A stretch of 64,000 nucleotides of DNA from JBFXAF01 sp050184585 (GCA_050184585.1 JBFXAF010000001.1:372001-436000), one strand, 5' to 3'. Counted from the first letter of the stretch, positions 8,611-17,261 are shown. Translations and numbers: made by a program. Notes: generated by a model from the letters alone, not told the origin.

Positions 8611-10592
8611 AGCTCCATGCCGTCATTGGGATCGAGCGAGACCTGCCGCGCGACGCCCTGAACCTGCTGGATCAGGCGCCGATTGCGCAAGGCATCCTCG
8701 TCGCTCTCGTCGGGAAGCTCGATCTCGAACTCGTTGGTGATGGGCTCCTTCTTTTCCGTCGGCTTGGCGCGGCTGAGTTCGGGCTGCAGCCGGCGTTCGG
8801 AGTCCGTGGTGTCCTCGTCGTCGGACGGGTCGGCCGGTTGGGCATCGCCAGCCTTGGGCCGCGTCGGGATCGGCAGGCTGCTCCAATCGTCGGGGCGCGG
8901 CGTGTCGGGACGTTTCAGGTCGGGGGGCGACAACAGGCGCTCGCGGAAACGGGCATCCTCATAGTAGCGCGCCTTCTTCGCCCGGATCGGCTGGGTGCCG
9001 GCGACCATGACGATCTCGTCGCTCGGCGGGAGCTGCATGATCTCGCCGGGGGTGAGCAACTGGCGGGCGGTCTCCGAGCGCGAGACCATCAGATGGCCGA
9101 GCCAGGGCGACAGCCGATGCCCGGCATAGTTCTTCATCGCCTTCATCTCGGTGGCGGTGCCCAGAGCATCGGACACGCGCTTGGCGGTGCGCTCGTCGTT
9201 CGTGGCGAAGGAAACGCGCACATGGCAGTTGTCGAGGATCGAGTTGTTCGGGCCGTATGCCTTTTCGATCTGGTTCAACGATTGTGCGATCAGGAAGGCT
9301 TTGAGGCCGTAGCCCGCCATGAAGGCCAGCGCGCTCTCGAAGAAGTCGAGCCGCCCCAGCGCCGGAAACTCGTCGAGCATCAGGAGCAGCCGGTGACGCC
9401 CGGCCTTCGCCTGCAGGTCTTCGGTCAGGCGGCGGCCGATCTGATTTAGGATGAGGCGGATGAGCGGCTTGGTGCGATTGATGTCGGATGGCGGCACGAC
9501 GAGGTAGAGCGTGGTCGGGAGCTTGCCGCCCACCATGTCGGCGATCCGCCAGTCGCAGCGCCGCGTGACTTCCGCCACGACGGGATCGCGATAGAGGCCG
9601 AGAAACGACATCGCAGTGGAGAGCACGCCGGAGCGTTCATTGTCGGATTTGTTGAGCAGTTCGCGCGCCGCGCTGGCGATGACGGGGTGCGGCCCCGCTT
9701 CACCGAGATGGCTGGTCTTCATCATCGCGTCGAGCGTCGACTCGATCGGGCGTTTCGGATCGGAGAGGAACGCGGCGACGCCGGCGAGCGTCTTGTCGTC
9801 GCCGGCATAGAGGACATGCAGGATCGCGCCGACCAGAAGGGAGTGGCTGGTTTTTTCCCAATGGTTGCGCTTGTCCAACGACCCTTCGGGATCGACCAGG
9901 ATGTCGGCGATGTTCTGCACGTCGCGCACTTCCCACTCGCCGCGGCGCACCTCGAGCAAGGGATTGTAGGCCGAGGATTTCGGATTGGTCGGATCGAAGA
10001 GGAGCACGCGGCCATGGCGCGCGCGAAAGCCGGCCGTCAGCGTCCAGTTCTCGCCCTTGATGTCGTGGACGATGGCCGAGCCCGGCCAGGTCAACAATGA
10101 CGGCACGACAAGGCCGACGCCTTTGCCCGATCGCGTCGGCGCAAAGCACAGCACATGCTCCGGCCCGTCATGGCGCAGATACTCGCGCTCGTAGCGGCCG
10201 AGCACGACGCCATCGGGATCGAGCAACCCGGCGGCCTTCACCTCTTCCTTCTCGGCCCAGCGCGCCGAGCCATAGGTGGCGACGTCCTTGGCTTCGCGTG
10301 CCCGCCAGACCGACATGCCGATCGCAACGGCGATAGCGATGAAGCCGCCGGACGCGGCGATGAACGCGCCCTGGGTGAAGATCTCTGGCGCATAGGCGTC
10401 ATAGGAGAACCACCACCAGAAGAAGGCGGGCGGATGGTAGAACCGCCAGCCGAACAGGACGAACCAGGGCGGCCCGAGCTGCGCCTGAAACCCCAGGCTC
10501 CAGGCGACATATTCGGTCGCGCCCCAGGTGGTGGAGAGGACGATGAGGAAGACGATCAGAATCTGTCCCCATAGGATTTTGGTCGCGGACAT
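8607..10592 (-). CDS. traG: TraG, VirD4-type conjugal coupling protein
   Basis: This 661-residue protein has two N-terminal transmembrane segments (within the first 110 residues). The P-loop APTRSGKGVG lies at about residue 153, followed by the TraG/VirD4 ATPase domain with a Walker B-like LLLMLDEFPALG. Coupling proteins link the relaxase-DNA complex to the mating channel. The C-terminal 120 residues are acidic and low in complexity. A purine-rich AGAAGGA lies about eight bases before the ATG. The gene follows the relaxase gene and precedes the CopG regulator. Confidence 0.95.
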   Translation of the reverse strand: MSATKILWGQILIVFLIVLSTTWGATEYVAWSLGFQAQLGPPWFVLFGWRFYHPPAFFWWWFSYDAYAPEIFTQGAFIAASGGFIAIAVAIGMSVWRAREAKDVATYGSARWAEKEEVKAAGLLDPDGVVLGRYEREYLRHDGPEHVLCFAPTRSGKGVGLVVPSLLTWPGSAIVHDIKGENWTLTAGFRARHGRVLLFDPTNPKSSAYNPLLEVRRGEWEVRDVQNIADILVDPEGSLDKRNHWEKTSHSLLVGAILHVLYAGDDKTLAGVAAFLSDPKRPIESTLDAMMKTSHLGEAGPHPVIASAARELLNKSDNERSGVLSTAMSFLGLYRDPVVAEVTRRCDWRIADMVGGKLPTTLYLVVPPSDINRTKPLIRLILNQIGRRLTEDLQAKAGRHRLLLMLDEFPALGRLDFFESALAFMAGYGLKAFLIAQSLNQIEKAYGPNNSILDNCHVRVSFATNDERTAKRVSDALGTATEMKAMKNYAGHRLSPWLGHLMVSRSETARQLLTPGEIMQLPPSDEIVMVAGTQPIRAKKARYYEDARFRERLLSPPDLKRPDTPRPDDWSSLPIPTRPKAGDAQPADPSDDEDTTDSERRLQPELSRAKPTEKKEPITNEFEIELPDESDEDALRNRRLIQQVQGVARQVSLDPNDGMEL

Positions 10593-10616
10593 TGCGATGT
10601 TCCTTCTCTGTTGAGG

Positions 10617-12356
10617 CTAGAGGCCGAGCCCGCGCTTGCGCCCGAAGTCCCAATCGACGCCGCCGCGGTCGCGGGCGACGCCGGAGACGTGGCGGCCGAG
10701 CTGCTTGTCGAGGGATGGCGACCAGGGCACGAGCTGGAAGCCGAGGCCGTCGTCGATCATGGCGAAGCGGCCGGAGGCGAGCGTGAGGCGCTGGCGATAG
10801 GTGCCGGCGACATATTCACCGCTTTCGGCCGGCTTGAATGGCTGGCCGGTTTCCTTCGCGAGCCTGCCGGCGACGGCATCGACCTCGCGGCGGCGGAGCG
10901 TGTCGATCAGGTTGCGGTTGAAGATGACGCGGCGGCCCTGCTGCTCGGCGAGACCTTCGCCGACCAGACGCTCCGCGCGCTGCCGCATCGCGTCGCGCAC
11001 CTCGGCGCCGAAACCGCCGTCCGACATGGCGACGGGCTCGCGGGCGATGGATTGCCGGTCGAGCCAGGTCGCGCCGGTGGCGCTCACCTGATGCTGGAGA
11101 TCGAGATCGGAGCGGACTGCGAGCGCGACGCGACGATCGCCCTTTGCGTCCTCGTATGCGCGCAGCTCGACGATCGATCCCGGCGGGCTGTCGCCAGTGG
11201 CGTCGAGATGCGGCAGCCGGATGTGATGGGTGCGGCCGTCCACGCCGTCGACCACGGCGTAGGCCGTTCCCTTCAGCTCATCGTCGAGGCCGCGTTCGAC
11301 CAGGCGGCCGATGACGGGAACGTCGAGGCTTTCACCGGCAAGCACATAGCTGGCCGAGCCGCGCTCGATGCCGCGTTCGGTCAGCGCACGGTGCATCCGC
11401 TTGATGATGTCGCCGCGCTCGCCGAGTTCGCGAAGCGTCGCCTCGGCCTCGGGCTTGATGAACCACTGCTGGTGCCCGACCTGTCCGGCGAGCCCCCGGA
11501 TTTCGAGGGTGCGCAGCCGGCCGACCTTGAGCGCATGAAATTCGTCCGGCTGCTGGCCCGGCTGCGGCGCGAGGTCGATGATGCCCGACTTGCCGGCATC
11601 GCGGACAAGCTGCCGATCGAGCTGCGTCCAGCGTTCGGCCTCGACCTGCCGCTCCAGATTGCGGTTGATCTCCAGATCGGTGCGCTGGCCGAGTTCCTGC
11701 GTGACGAGATCCTGCGCGCGGGCGCGCATTCCCTCCTTGATGTAGTCGCGGGAGATCACGAGGTCCTGGCCGTCGTCGGTGCGGCCGCGCACGATGATAT
11801 GGATATGGGGGTTGTCGGTGTTCCAGTGATCGACGCCGACCCAATCGAGCTTCGTGCCCAAGTCCTTTTCCATCTGCCCCATCAGCTCGCGCGCATGGGT
11901 CTCGAGGTCGGCCATATCCACGGCGTCCTCGGGCGAGACGATGAAGCGGAAATGGTGCCGGTCGTCCTCGCAGCGCGCCGCGAAATCGCGGGCGTCCACA
12001 TTGTCGCCTTCAGGCCCGAACAGCCGTGCCTTCTCCCCGTCTCGGGTCACGCCGTCGCGGCGCAGATATGAGAGGTGTGCTGCCAGCGGCGCGGCGCGGG
12101 CGCTATGGCGCACCACGCGGGTCTTGATGACGACGATGCGCGAGCGGCCGGTGAGCAGGCGGTTGGCCTGGATGCTGGCGCGCTGGCCGCGCCCGAAGCG
12201 CGAGCGGTTGCCCGTCGTGATCTTGCCGGAACGGGAGACGCGGCCCCCGGCCTTCTGCGCGGCGGCGAGCGCCTGCGAAATGAAAGGCCGGGCCTGTTGC
12301 GCGCGGGTCGAGCGGATGCGCCCAGGCCGGACGCGGATTTCGCTGTCATCGGCCAT
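10617..12356 (-). CDS. rlxS: VirD2/RlxS-type relaxase with DUF3363
   Basis: A 579-residue relaxase. The N-terminal part contains the relaxase HxHxxxR metal site in PHIHIIVRGR (about residue 185). The C-terminal half matches the DUF3363 region found in relaxases of alphaproteobacterial ICEs. It nicks oriT and pilots the strand into the recipient. The ATG at 12356 was chosen because upstream codons are compositionally odd and lie in the repeat-rich putative oriT region. A catalytic Tyr must lie in the N-terminal 150 residues; several candidates are present. Confidence 0.88.
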   Translation of the reverse strand: MADDSEIRVRPGRIRSTRAQQARPFISQALAAAQKAGGRVSRSGKITTGNRSRFGRGQRASIQANRLLTGRSRIVVIKTRVVRHSARAAPLAAHLSYLRRDGVTRDGEKARLFGPEGDNVDARDFAARCEDDRHHFRFIVSPEDAVDMADLETHARELMGQMEKDLGTKLDWVGVDHWNTDNPHIHIIVRGRTDDGQDLVISRDYIKEGMRARAQDLVTQELGQRTDLEINRNLERQVEAERWTQLDRQLVRDAGKSGIIDLAPQPGQQPDEFHALKVGRLRTLEIRGLAGQVGHQQWFIKPEAEATLRELGERGDIIKRMHRALTERGIERGSASYVLAGESLDVPVIGRLVERGLDDELKGTAYAVVDGVDGRTHHIRLPHLDATGDSPPGSIVELRAYEDAKGDRRVALAVRSDLDLQHQVSATGATWLDRQSIAREPVAMSDGGFGAEVRDAMRQRAERLVGEGLAEQQGRRVIFNRNLIDTLRRREVDAVAGRLAKETGQPFKPAESGEYVAGTYRQRLTLASGRFAMIDDGLGFQLVPWSPSLDKQLGRHVSGVARDRGGVDWDFGRKRGLGL

Positions 12357-12599
12357 GGCGGAACCCCGCACGGTGCGAAAGGAACAGGAAAATCGGAAAG
12401 ATGGGCGCAGAGCGCACGGTGCGCGAAAGCGCGGCACGGTGCGGAACGCGCCGAAAATCCAAGCAAAAACAACCGACCGACCGAAGCGCACCGTGCGCCT
12501 TTTTATCTCGCCATCGTCCGGTTGTTCTGCCTGCCTCTGCCCGTTGCCCCCTCCATGACACGCCGGAATGCGAGGAGATGCGAAGGACGGCCCGCACGC
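12357..12599. other. Putative oriT / relaxase control region with GCACGGTGC repeats
   Basis: This 240-base gap upstream of the relaxase gene carries four copies of the near-palindrome GCAC(G/C)GTGC, at 12368-12376, 12414-12422, 12434-12442 and, inverted, 12488-12496. An A-rich stretch and a triple GACC run (about 12455-12483) lie between the third and fourth copies. Dense inverted repeats next to a relaxase gene are what an origin of transfer or a relaxase-binding operator looks like. No nic consensus could be assigned by eye. Confidence 0.5.
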
Positions 12600-13379
12600 T
12601 CATGGGCGCTCTCCGGGGCTGGAGCGTGCGACGACAAGGGGCGAATCCGATGTCGAGGCCGGATCGGATGGCCTCGCCGTGACGGAGGATCGGCTGTCGT
12701 CCGAACGCGCATTGTTCGACCGCGAATCGGCGGGGCGAGCGTCGGCGGAACGCACGACGAAGATCGCCGCCTCGCGCCAGTCGGGCGGCGGATCGGCTCG
12801 CCGGACGGACGTTTCGGGTGCGGCCGCGCCGGCGAGAACCGGCACGAGCGCGGCGACGTAGGCCCGCGTTTCGGCTGGCAAGGCGCGGCCCGTCGCACGA
12901 TGATCGTCATAGCGGCCGGGACCGGCGTTGTAGGCCGCGAGCATCGCGGCGACATCGCCGTAGCGGTCCCACATTTCGCGCAGATAGGCCGCGCCCGCCA
13001 TGATGTTGTCGTGCGGATCATAAGGGTCGCGGCCGAGACGGTAGCGGACGCGCAAGCCGGCCCACGTGTCGGGCATGACCTGCATCAGACCCAACGCGCC
13101 CGCCGACGAGATCGCGCGCACGTCGCCCGCGCTCTCGGCGCGCAGCACGGCGCGAATCCAGCGTTCGGGAACGCCAAACTTCTGCGCCGCCTCGGTGATG
13201 TGAGCGGCGTAGGGATCGGCGGCGGACGGACGGGCGACCGGCGCGGTCTGCGCCGTCGCCCCGGTCGGCCCCGCGCAGAACGCGAGCACGCCGAGGGTGG
13301 CGAGAACGGCGCGGCGACATGCCGATCCGGCCCGGCCACTACGCCGGGCCGCGAGCATGGAGAAGATCGGAGCCAGCAT
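12600..13379 (-). CDS. VirB1-like lytic transglycosylase
   Basis: The protein has 259 residues. A twin-basic N-terminus and signal peptide end near ATA (about residue 43). An SLT domain follows, with catalytic Glu at about residue 82 in RAESAGD, the GLMQVMP motif and AYNAGPG. The last 70 residues are Ser/Asp/Arg-rich and low-complexity. Such enzymes open the peptidoglycan for the mating apparatus in the periplasm. The gene starts three bases past the DUF736 stop, within the transfer operon. Met8 is an alternative start. Confidence 0.88.
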   Translation of the reverse strand: MLAPIFSMLAARRSGRAGSACRRAVLATLGVLAFCAGPTGATAQTAPVARPSAADPYAAHITEAAQKFGVPERWIRAVLRAESAGDVRAISSAGALGLMQVMPDTWAGLRVRYRLGRDPYDPHDNIMAGAAYLREMWDRYGDVAAMLAAYNAGPGRYDDHRATGRALPAETRAYVAALVPVLAGAAAPETSVRRADPPPDWREAAIFVVRSADARPADSRSNNARSDDSRSSVTARPSDPASTSDSPLVVARSSPGERP

Positions 13380-13382
13380 CGA

Positions 13383-13715
13383 TCAGCTCCGGTCTTCGCG
13401 CTGCCGGGGCCGCTTCCATGCGAGCCGGAAGGTGCGGCCGTCGTCGTCAGCCTGGAACAGCGCCGGACGAAACACGGTCAGAAAGAGCGGGCTGTCGATC
13501 TCCAGCGCGATGTAGTCACCGGCCCGTCCGCCGACACGTTTCCACGCCGCGCCGATCTCGGGGCCGTCCTCGTCGTCGAGGTGGATGCGATAGGCCGGCG
13601 CGTTCTCGGCGTCGCTCGGATCGATACCGACGAGCACGATCGCCTCGTCGATGCCGAACAGCCGGACGCGGCCGGCATAGCCGTTGGCGGTCGGTTCAAA
13701 GAGTTGGTTGGGCAT
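13383..13715 (-). CDS. DUF736 family protein
   Basis: A 110-residue acidic protein of beta-rich character with the DUF736 arrangement: a GYAGR...LFGI start, an acidic middle (DDEDGPEIGAAW) and a FRLAWKRP end. The family is found almost only on alphaproteobacterial plasmids and ICEs near traF, and its function is unknown. The start at 13715 follows a purine-rich AGGAGA on the minus strand. It sits between traF and the lytic transglycosylase gene. Confidence 0.8.
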   Translation of the reverse strand: MPNQLFEPTANGYAGRVRLFGIDEAIVLVGIDPSDAENAPAYRIHLDDEDGPEIGAAWKRVGGRAGDYIALEIDSPLFLTVFRPALFQADDDGRTFRLAWKRPRQREDRS

Positions 13716-13777
13716 TGTCAGTCTCCTTCTGGTTGATGGGGCTGGTTGGTCGGGGAAAGGCGATGGCCGCGCGCCCG

Positions 13778-14323
13778 TCAGCGCGTCGGCGCGCGCCACT
13801 CGAAGCGGCCGTTGCCGTCTTCGTCGGTCCACAGCGGGACTGCGTGGCCGACGATCTGGTCGGTGGAGGTCAGGCCGAAGTAACGACCGTCGAGGCTGTC
13901 GCGGACCTGCCGGTTCATGAGGAAGACTTCGCCGGCCTGGATGCGGCGGCAGCCTTGCCAGACCGGCAATTCCCGGCCGATGCGGTCGCGCTCCAGCGCC
14001 GCGCCCATGGCGATCCCGTCCACGGTGATCGCGCGGCCGGTTCGGCAAACGGTCTGCCCGGACACGCCGAGCACGCGCTTGATGAGCGGCACGCCCTTGG
14101 GCAGATAGCCGCGCTCGGCCATGAAGGCGGCGAGCGGTTCGCGCGCGTCGACCGCGACAAGATCGGTGACGTCGAACGGCCCGTCATAGTCGATGGAATA
14201 GAGGCCGATGGGCGCGCTGGCCGAGGCGTTCCACAGGAGCTTGATCGGCATCGGCGTGAGCGCCGGATAGCCGATGCCGAGCGTGGCGAGCGCCATGACG
14301 GCGATGAAGCCGGCGCGCGTCAT
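13778..14323 (-). CDS. traF: TraF, S26-family conjugal transfer peptidase
   Basis: A 181-residue membrane-anchored serine peptidase. An N-terminal hydrophobic helix is followed by the S26 motif S-x-P-x-G-x-Y with Ser36, and a later Lys82 in LIKRVLG that would complete the Ser/Lys dyad. TraF processes the TrbC pilin in IncP-like systems. The ATG overlaps the stop of the DUF2840 gene in an ATGA, within a chain running from parA. Confidence 0.92.
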   Translation of the reverse strand: MTRAGFIAVMALATLGIGYPALTPMPIKLLWNASASAPIGLYSIDYDGPFDVTDLVAVDAREPLAAFMAERGYLPKGVPLIKRVLGVSGQTVCRTGRAITVDGIAMGAALERDRIGRELPVWQGCRRIQAGEVFLMNRQVRDSLDGRYFGLTSTDQIVGHAVPLWTDEDGNGRFEWRAPTR

Positions 14324-14841
14324 GGCTGAACCTTCCGGCGCAGGAGGAAGGCGCGATGCTGTTCGAGCGTATAGGCGCGTGGGCGTTGAGCGGCGGCCAT
14401 CCGGTTGTGGACGTGCCGCCAGTGTTCCGGCGAAACCGCGTCCGCCTCGATGCCGATCGCCTCGATCGCATCGACGTGGCGCAGCACGTCCTCGACCTTC
14501 GGCCAGCCCTCGATCTTCAGGAGGATTTCGCCGCCCGGCCGCACGAAGGGCAACGTCTGGTAAGCCTCGCCCGGTTCGACCGCGCGCACGATGTCGATGC
14601 GCGAGATGATTGTGCCGAAGTCGTTGGAAGCCCAGCGGACGAAGGCGAAGACGGTGTTCGGCCGGAAAGAGAGAATGCGCTGGCGGCGGTCGACGATCTG
14701 TTCGTGCGTCGGCTGGCCGAACCTGATCCAGTATTCGATCTTCTTCTCGATCCACGTCAGTTCGACGCGGGTCATGCGATCATGAGAGAGCGCGGACGGC
14801 ATCGGGCCGCCGCGCACGCGGGGGGCCGCGGTGCCGTTCAT
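14320..14841 (-). CDS. DUF2840 family protein
   Basis: A 173-residue protein with conserved blocks typical of DUF2840: TWIEKKIEYWIRFG near residue 30, FVRWASNDFGT near residue 68, and a C-terminal RRKVQP. The family is restricted to transfer regions of alphaproteobacterial mobile elements and has no assigned function. It is translationally coupled on both sides by ATGA overlaps (ribbon-helix-helix gene upstream, traF downstream), so a role in transfer or its control is likely. Confidence 0.8.
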   Translation of the reverse strand: MNGTAAPRVRGGPMPSALSHDRMTRVELTWIEKKIEYWIRFGQPTHEQIVDRRQRILSFRPNTVFAFVRWASNDFGTIISRIDIVRAVEPGEAYQTLPFVRPGGEILLKIEGWPKVEDVLRHVDAIEAIGIEADAVSPEHWRHVHNRMAAAQRPRAYTLEQHRAFLLRRKVQP

Positions 14842-15089
14842 GTGGGGTCTCCTGGGGTCGGGGGAAATTCGCGCGACAACAGCTCGCGCAGCATGTCGGT
14901 GACGGTGACGCCGCGCCCGAAGGCCGCGATCTTGATCCGGCCGCGCAGCTCGGGCGTCACGTCGATGGTGAGCCGTGCCGTGTAGGCGCTCGCCTCGGAT
15001 GCGCGTGGTGGGCTTTCGGCCGTCTTGATCCATTGCTCGGGATCGGCCGGGCGCGTGGCGAAGCCGCGCTTCTCGACGCGGCCCGTCAT
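14838..15089 (-). CDS. Small ribbon-helix-helix protein, probable ParA partner
   Basis: Eighty-three residues. The C-terminal half reads like a ribbon-helix-helix domain: an ARLTIDVTPEL strand, then helices around RIKIAAFGRG and VTVTDMLRELL. It overlaps parA by four bases. Small RHH proteins immediately after parA often act as centromere-binding ParG/ParB equivalents. That role is inferred from position; no centromere was identified. Confidence 0.65.
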   Translation of the reverse strand: MTGRVEKRGFATRPADPEQWIKTAESPPRASEASAYTARLTIDVTPELRGRIKIAAFGRGVTVTDMLRELLSREFPPTPGDPT

Positions 15090-15742
15090 GACGCACCTCG
15101 GTCGTCGATGCGCAGCCGCCCGATCTCGGATACGAGCGCCGCGATCTCGCGGGCGGCGGGCGAACGGCTGTCGATCTCCGAAGCAAGCCGGCCGGACTGC
15201 GCGGCGTCGGCGAAGACGATTCGCTGGCCGATCGTCGCGGCGAGCACTGGCGGATCGTGATCGGCCAGCGTCTCGGCCGTCTCGCGGGCGATGACGGTGC
15301 GCGCGGCGCAACGATTGAGAACGAAGCGTGCGACAAGCTGCGGCCGGTAGATTCGCGCTTCCGTGAGGAGCGAAAGCATCTCGGCCGAGGCCCAGCCGTC
15401 GAGCGGCGAAGGCTGGACCGGGATCAGCACGAGGTCAGCGGCGAGCAAGGCCGAGCGCATGAGGCCGGCGACGCGCGGCGGGCCGTCGATGACGATGTGA
15501 TCGGCATCGCGCGCCAGCTCGGGCGCTTCGCGGTGGAGCGTATCGCGCGCCAGGCCGACGACGCCGAACGAGCGCGGCAGGCCCTCGCGGCTGCGCTGCT
15601 GCGACCAGTCGAGCGCCGAGCCCTGCGGGTCTGCATCGATCAGCGTGACACGCTTGCCGCGCCCGGCGAGTTCACCGGCAAGATGGAGCGCGAGCGTCGT
15701 CTTCCCGGCCCCGCCTTTCTGATTGAGGAGCGCGACGATCAT
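15086..15742 (-). CDS. parA: ParA-family partition ATPase
   Basis: A 218-residue deviant Walker-type ATPase. Walker A KGGAGKTT lies at residues 9-16, the DADPQGS signature at 37-43, and VIDGPP at about 88-93. ParA proteins move plasmid or ICE DNA on the nucleoid and help stable inheritance of an excised element. Its ATG overlaps the repA stop, and its own stop overlaps the RHH gene. It has no N-terminal HTH extension, as in small type Ib ParAs. Confidence 0.92.
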   Translation of the reverse strand: MIVALLNQKGGAGKTTLALHLAGELAGRGKRVTLIDADPQGSALDWSQQRSREGLPRSFGVVGLARDTLHREAPELARDADHIVIDGPPRVAGLMRSALLAADLVLIPVQPSPLDGWASAEMLSLLTEARIYRPQLVARFVLNRCAARTVIARETAETLADHDPPVLAATIGQRIVFADAAQSGRLASEIDSRSPAAREIAALVSEIGRLRIDDRGAS

Positions 15743-16914
15743 CGGCGTTCCCCCGGCGGATCGAGGGGAAGCCGTGGCGCTTCGGGATCGCGCCCTTCAG
15801 ACGAAAGGCTGTCGCCGGAGCCCCTTCGGGGACCGGATTGCGCGGTCGGAAAGCTCCTTTTCGCGGCTACGCTGAGGCTTCTTGCGGCGCCGCGGATGAG
15901 CTTTTCCACATCGCGCGCGCGCTCTTCAAGGTTAGATTCTTGGTTAGACTCTAAGTTAAGGGCGCGAATCCGCCTGCGATTTCCAGACGTTAAGGCCGGT
16001 TTCGGTTCCTGATAGCACGAGCCTCGGGTTCCCGATGGCACGATAGTCCGGGTTCCCGATAGCACGAGCCCGTCCACAGGTTTTCCACAGGCCGGGAGCG
16101 GCTCGAAGGCGAGCAGCGTTCGCCCGCCGATCTCCATCTCGAGCGACAGGACGTAGCCGGGCAGCGGCTGGCGCCGCACGATGTCGCGCAACTCGAACGC
16201 GAAGCGTTTGAACGGCGACAGACTGCCGGATTTGACATGGAGGTGGCGCAGGTCGAACCGCCAGCCGTCGCGCTGGCGGCCGCCGTGCTTGCGCACGATG
16301 CGGTAGAGCCAGCGGTCGAGGCCGCCGGTGAGATCGAAATAGGCCGGGTCGATGGTGAGGATGAGCGCGTCGTCGAGGACGGCCTTGTAGAACCAGTCGG
16401 GGACGATCAGCTCGATGCCGTCCGGCCGCCCGTGGCGGTCGGTGCGCTCCTGCCATTCGTTGATCCACGAGAAGCGGTGACGGCGGCCCTCGGCCGGCTG
16501 GCGGATCGATGTCGAGATCGTGGTCGATTGCAGCCGATCCAACGCCGCCTTGAGGCGCTGATAGTCGCGCAAGCTGGTGCCGCGTCCGACATAGGTGAGG
16601 ATTTCATAGGGCGTCGCCGCCATCAGCCTGGACGTGCGCAGCCCGTTGTCGCGGGCTTCCACGATCTGGCTGGCGGCCCAGATCAGGATGTCGGCGTCCC
16701 AGATCGTGGCCATGCCATGATCGGGAACGGCCTCGACGCGGATCGTGATGTCGCCGGCCGCGAAATCGATCGGCGCGACGCGATGGGATTTGGAGAGGGA
16801 GAAGAAGGGATAGGCCATGAGATCCTGCGCATCTCGTGGCGCGAAGTCGCCGGGGAGCGCGCGAAACAGATCGAGCTGCCCACGCTCCGAGAGGTCACGA
16901 CGCCGCACCACCAT
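15739..16914 (-). CDS. repA: RepA, replication initiator protein A
   Basis: A 391-residue protein matching the plasmid RPA initiator family: an N-terminal LMAYPFFSLSK block, then DADILIW, PYEILTYVGRGTS and FDLTGGLDRWLYRI. It starts replication of the circular element. The last 100 codons carry the repeats described separately (iterons, AT-rich 12-mers, DnaA boxes), and this part of the protein looks poorly conserved and low in complexity. The ATG at 16914 is 18 bases after the excisionase-like gene and has a weak ribosome-binding site. Translational overlap couples it to parA. Confidence 0.88.
   Translation of the reverse strand: MVVRRRDLSERGQLDLFRALPGDFAPRDAQDLMAYPFFSLSKSHRVAPIDFAAGDITIRVEAVPDHGMATIWDADILIWAASQIVEARDNGLRTSRLMAATPYEILTYVGRGTSLRDYQRLKAALDRLQSTTISTSIRQPAEGRRHRFSWINEWQERTDRHGRPDGIELIVPDWFYKAVLDDALILTIDPAYFDLTGGLDRWLYRIVRKHGGRQRDGWRFDLRHLHVKSGSLSPFKRFAFELRDIVRRQPLPGYVLSLEMEIGGRTLLAFEPLPACGKPVDGLVLSGTRTIVPSGTRGSCYQEPKPALTSGNRRRIRALNLESNQESNLEERARDVEKLIRGAARSLSVAAKRSFPTAQSGPRRGSGDSLSSEGRDPEAPRLPLDPPGERR
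15902..16089 (-). other. Candidate replication origin embedded in the 3' part of repA
   Basis: Four signals are clustered within 190 bases. TTTTCCACA occurs at 15902-15910 and 16081-16089, and both copies fit the TTWTNCACA DnaA-box consensus in the same orientation. An AT-rich tandem 12-mer lies at 15930-15941 and 15942-15953 (GGTTAGATTCTT and GGTTAGACTCTA). Three iteron-like direct repeats, GGGTTCCCGATAGCACGA-like, end at 16020, 16043 and 16067, a spacing of 23 and 24 bases. The surroundings are strongly GC-rich. Iterons beside an AT-rich unwinding element and DnaA boxes form the standard layout of an iteron origin. Confidence 0.65.
16004..16067. repeat. Three iteron-like direct repeats
   Basis: Repeat units lie at 16004-16020 (GGTTCCTGATAGCACGA), 16026-16043 (GGGTTCCCGATGGCACGA) and 16050-16067 (GGGTTCCCGATAGCACGA). 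The unit ends are 23 and 24 bases apart, about two helical turns, as expected for sites bound side by side by an initiator. The second and third units differ by one base. Confidence 0.8.
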
Positions 16915-16932
16915 GAAAGGGTCCGGCCACGA

Positions 16933-17214
16933 TCAACGTGCGAACCGGCCGGCAACCCGTTCGGTCGTCGGCGGCTGGCGCTTCGCCGGCAGCACGGAGC
17001 CGCGCGGATCGGAGGTCGAGGTGACGGCGCCGCGCTCGGCCCAGATTTCGAGATCGTTGACGGCATAGACGACGCGGCCGCCGAGTTTTCGGTAGGCCGG
17101 GCCGGTGCCATAGGTCCGGTGCTTTTCGAGGGTGCGGGCGGACAGGCTGAGAAATTCGGCAGCCTCTTTCGTCCGCAGGTAGCGTGGCGGGAGCGCGGCG
17201 GTATCGGGTCGCAT
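16933..17214 (-). CDS. rdfS: AlpA/excisionase-like HTH protein, RdfS candidate
   Basis: A 93-residue protein whose residues 11-55 form a winged-helix excisionase-type domain: YLRTKEAAEFLSLS, ARTLEKHR, then GPAYRKLGGRVVY and DLEIW. This is the HTH_17 / recombination directionality factor pattern. In the Mesorhizobium loti symbiosis ICE, RdfS of this type sits upstream of transfer genes, drives excision and is activated by FseA. Here the gene lies directly downstream of the fseA-like gene and upstream of repA-parA-traF. A strong GGAGG lies eight bases before the ATG. Confidence 0.72.
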   Translation of the reverse strand: MRPDTAALPPRYLRTKEAAEFLSLSARTLEKHRTYGTGPAYRKLGGRVVYAVNDLEIWAERGAVTSTSDPRGSVLPAKRQPPTTERVAGRFAR

Positions 17215-17242
17215 GGGGCGGGCCTCCGTGGTGTTGCTGGGG

Positions 17243-17261
17243 GCCGCTGGCGATCAGCGGC
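17243..17261. promoter_or_regulatory. Inverted repeat upstream of rdfS-like gene
   Basis: GCCGCTG and CAGCGGC form a perfect 7-bp inverted repeat around a 5-base spacer, about 30-48 bases before the start of the excisionase-like gene. It could be an operator for the FseA-like activator or a hairpin in the 5' leader. No consensus FseA site is known to me for comparison. Confidence 0.4.
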
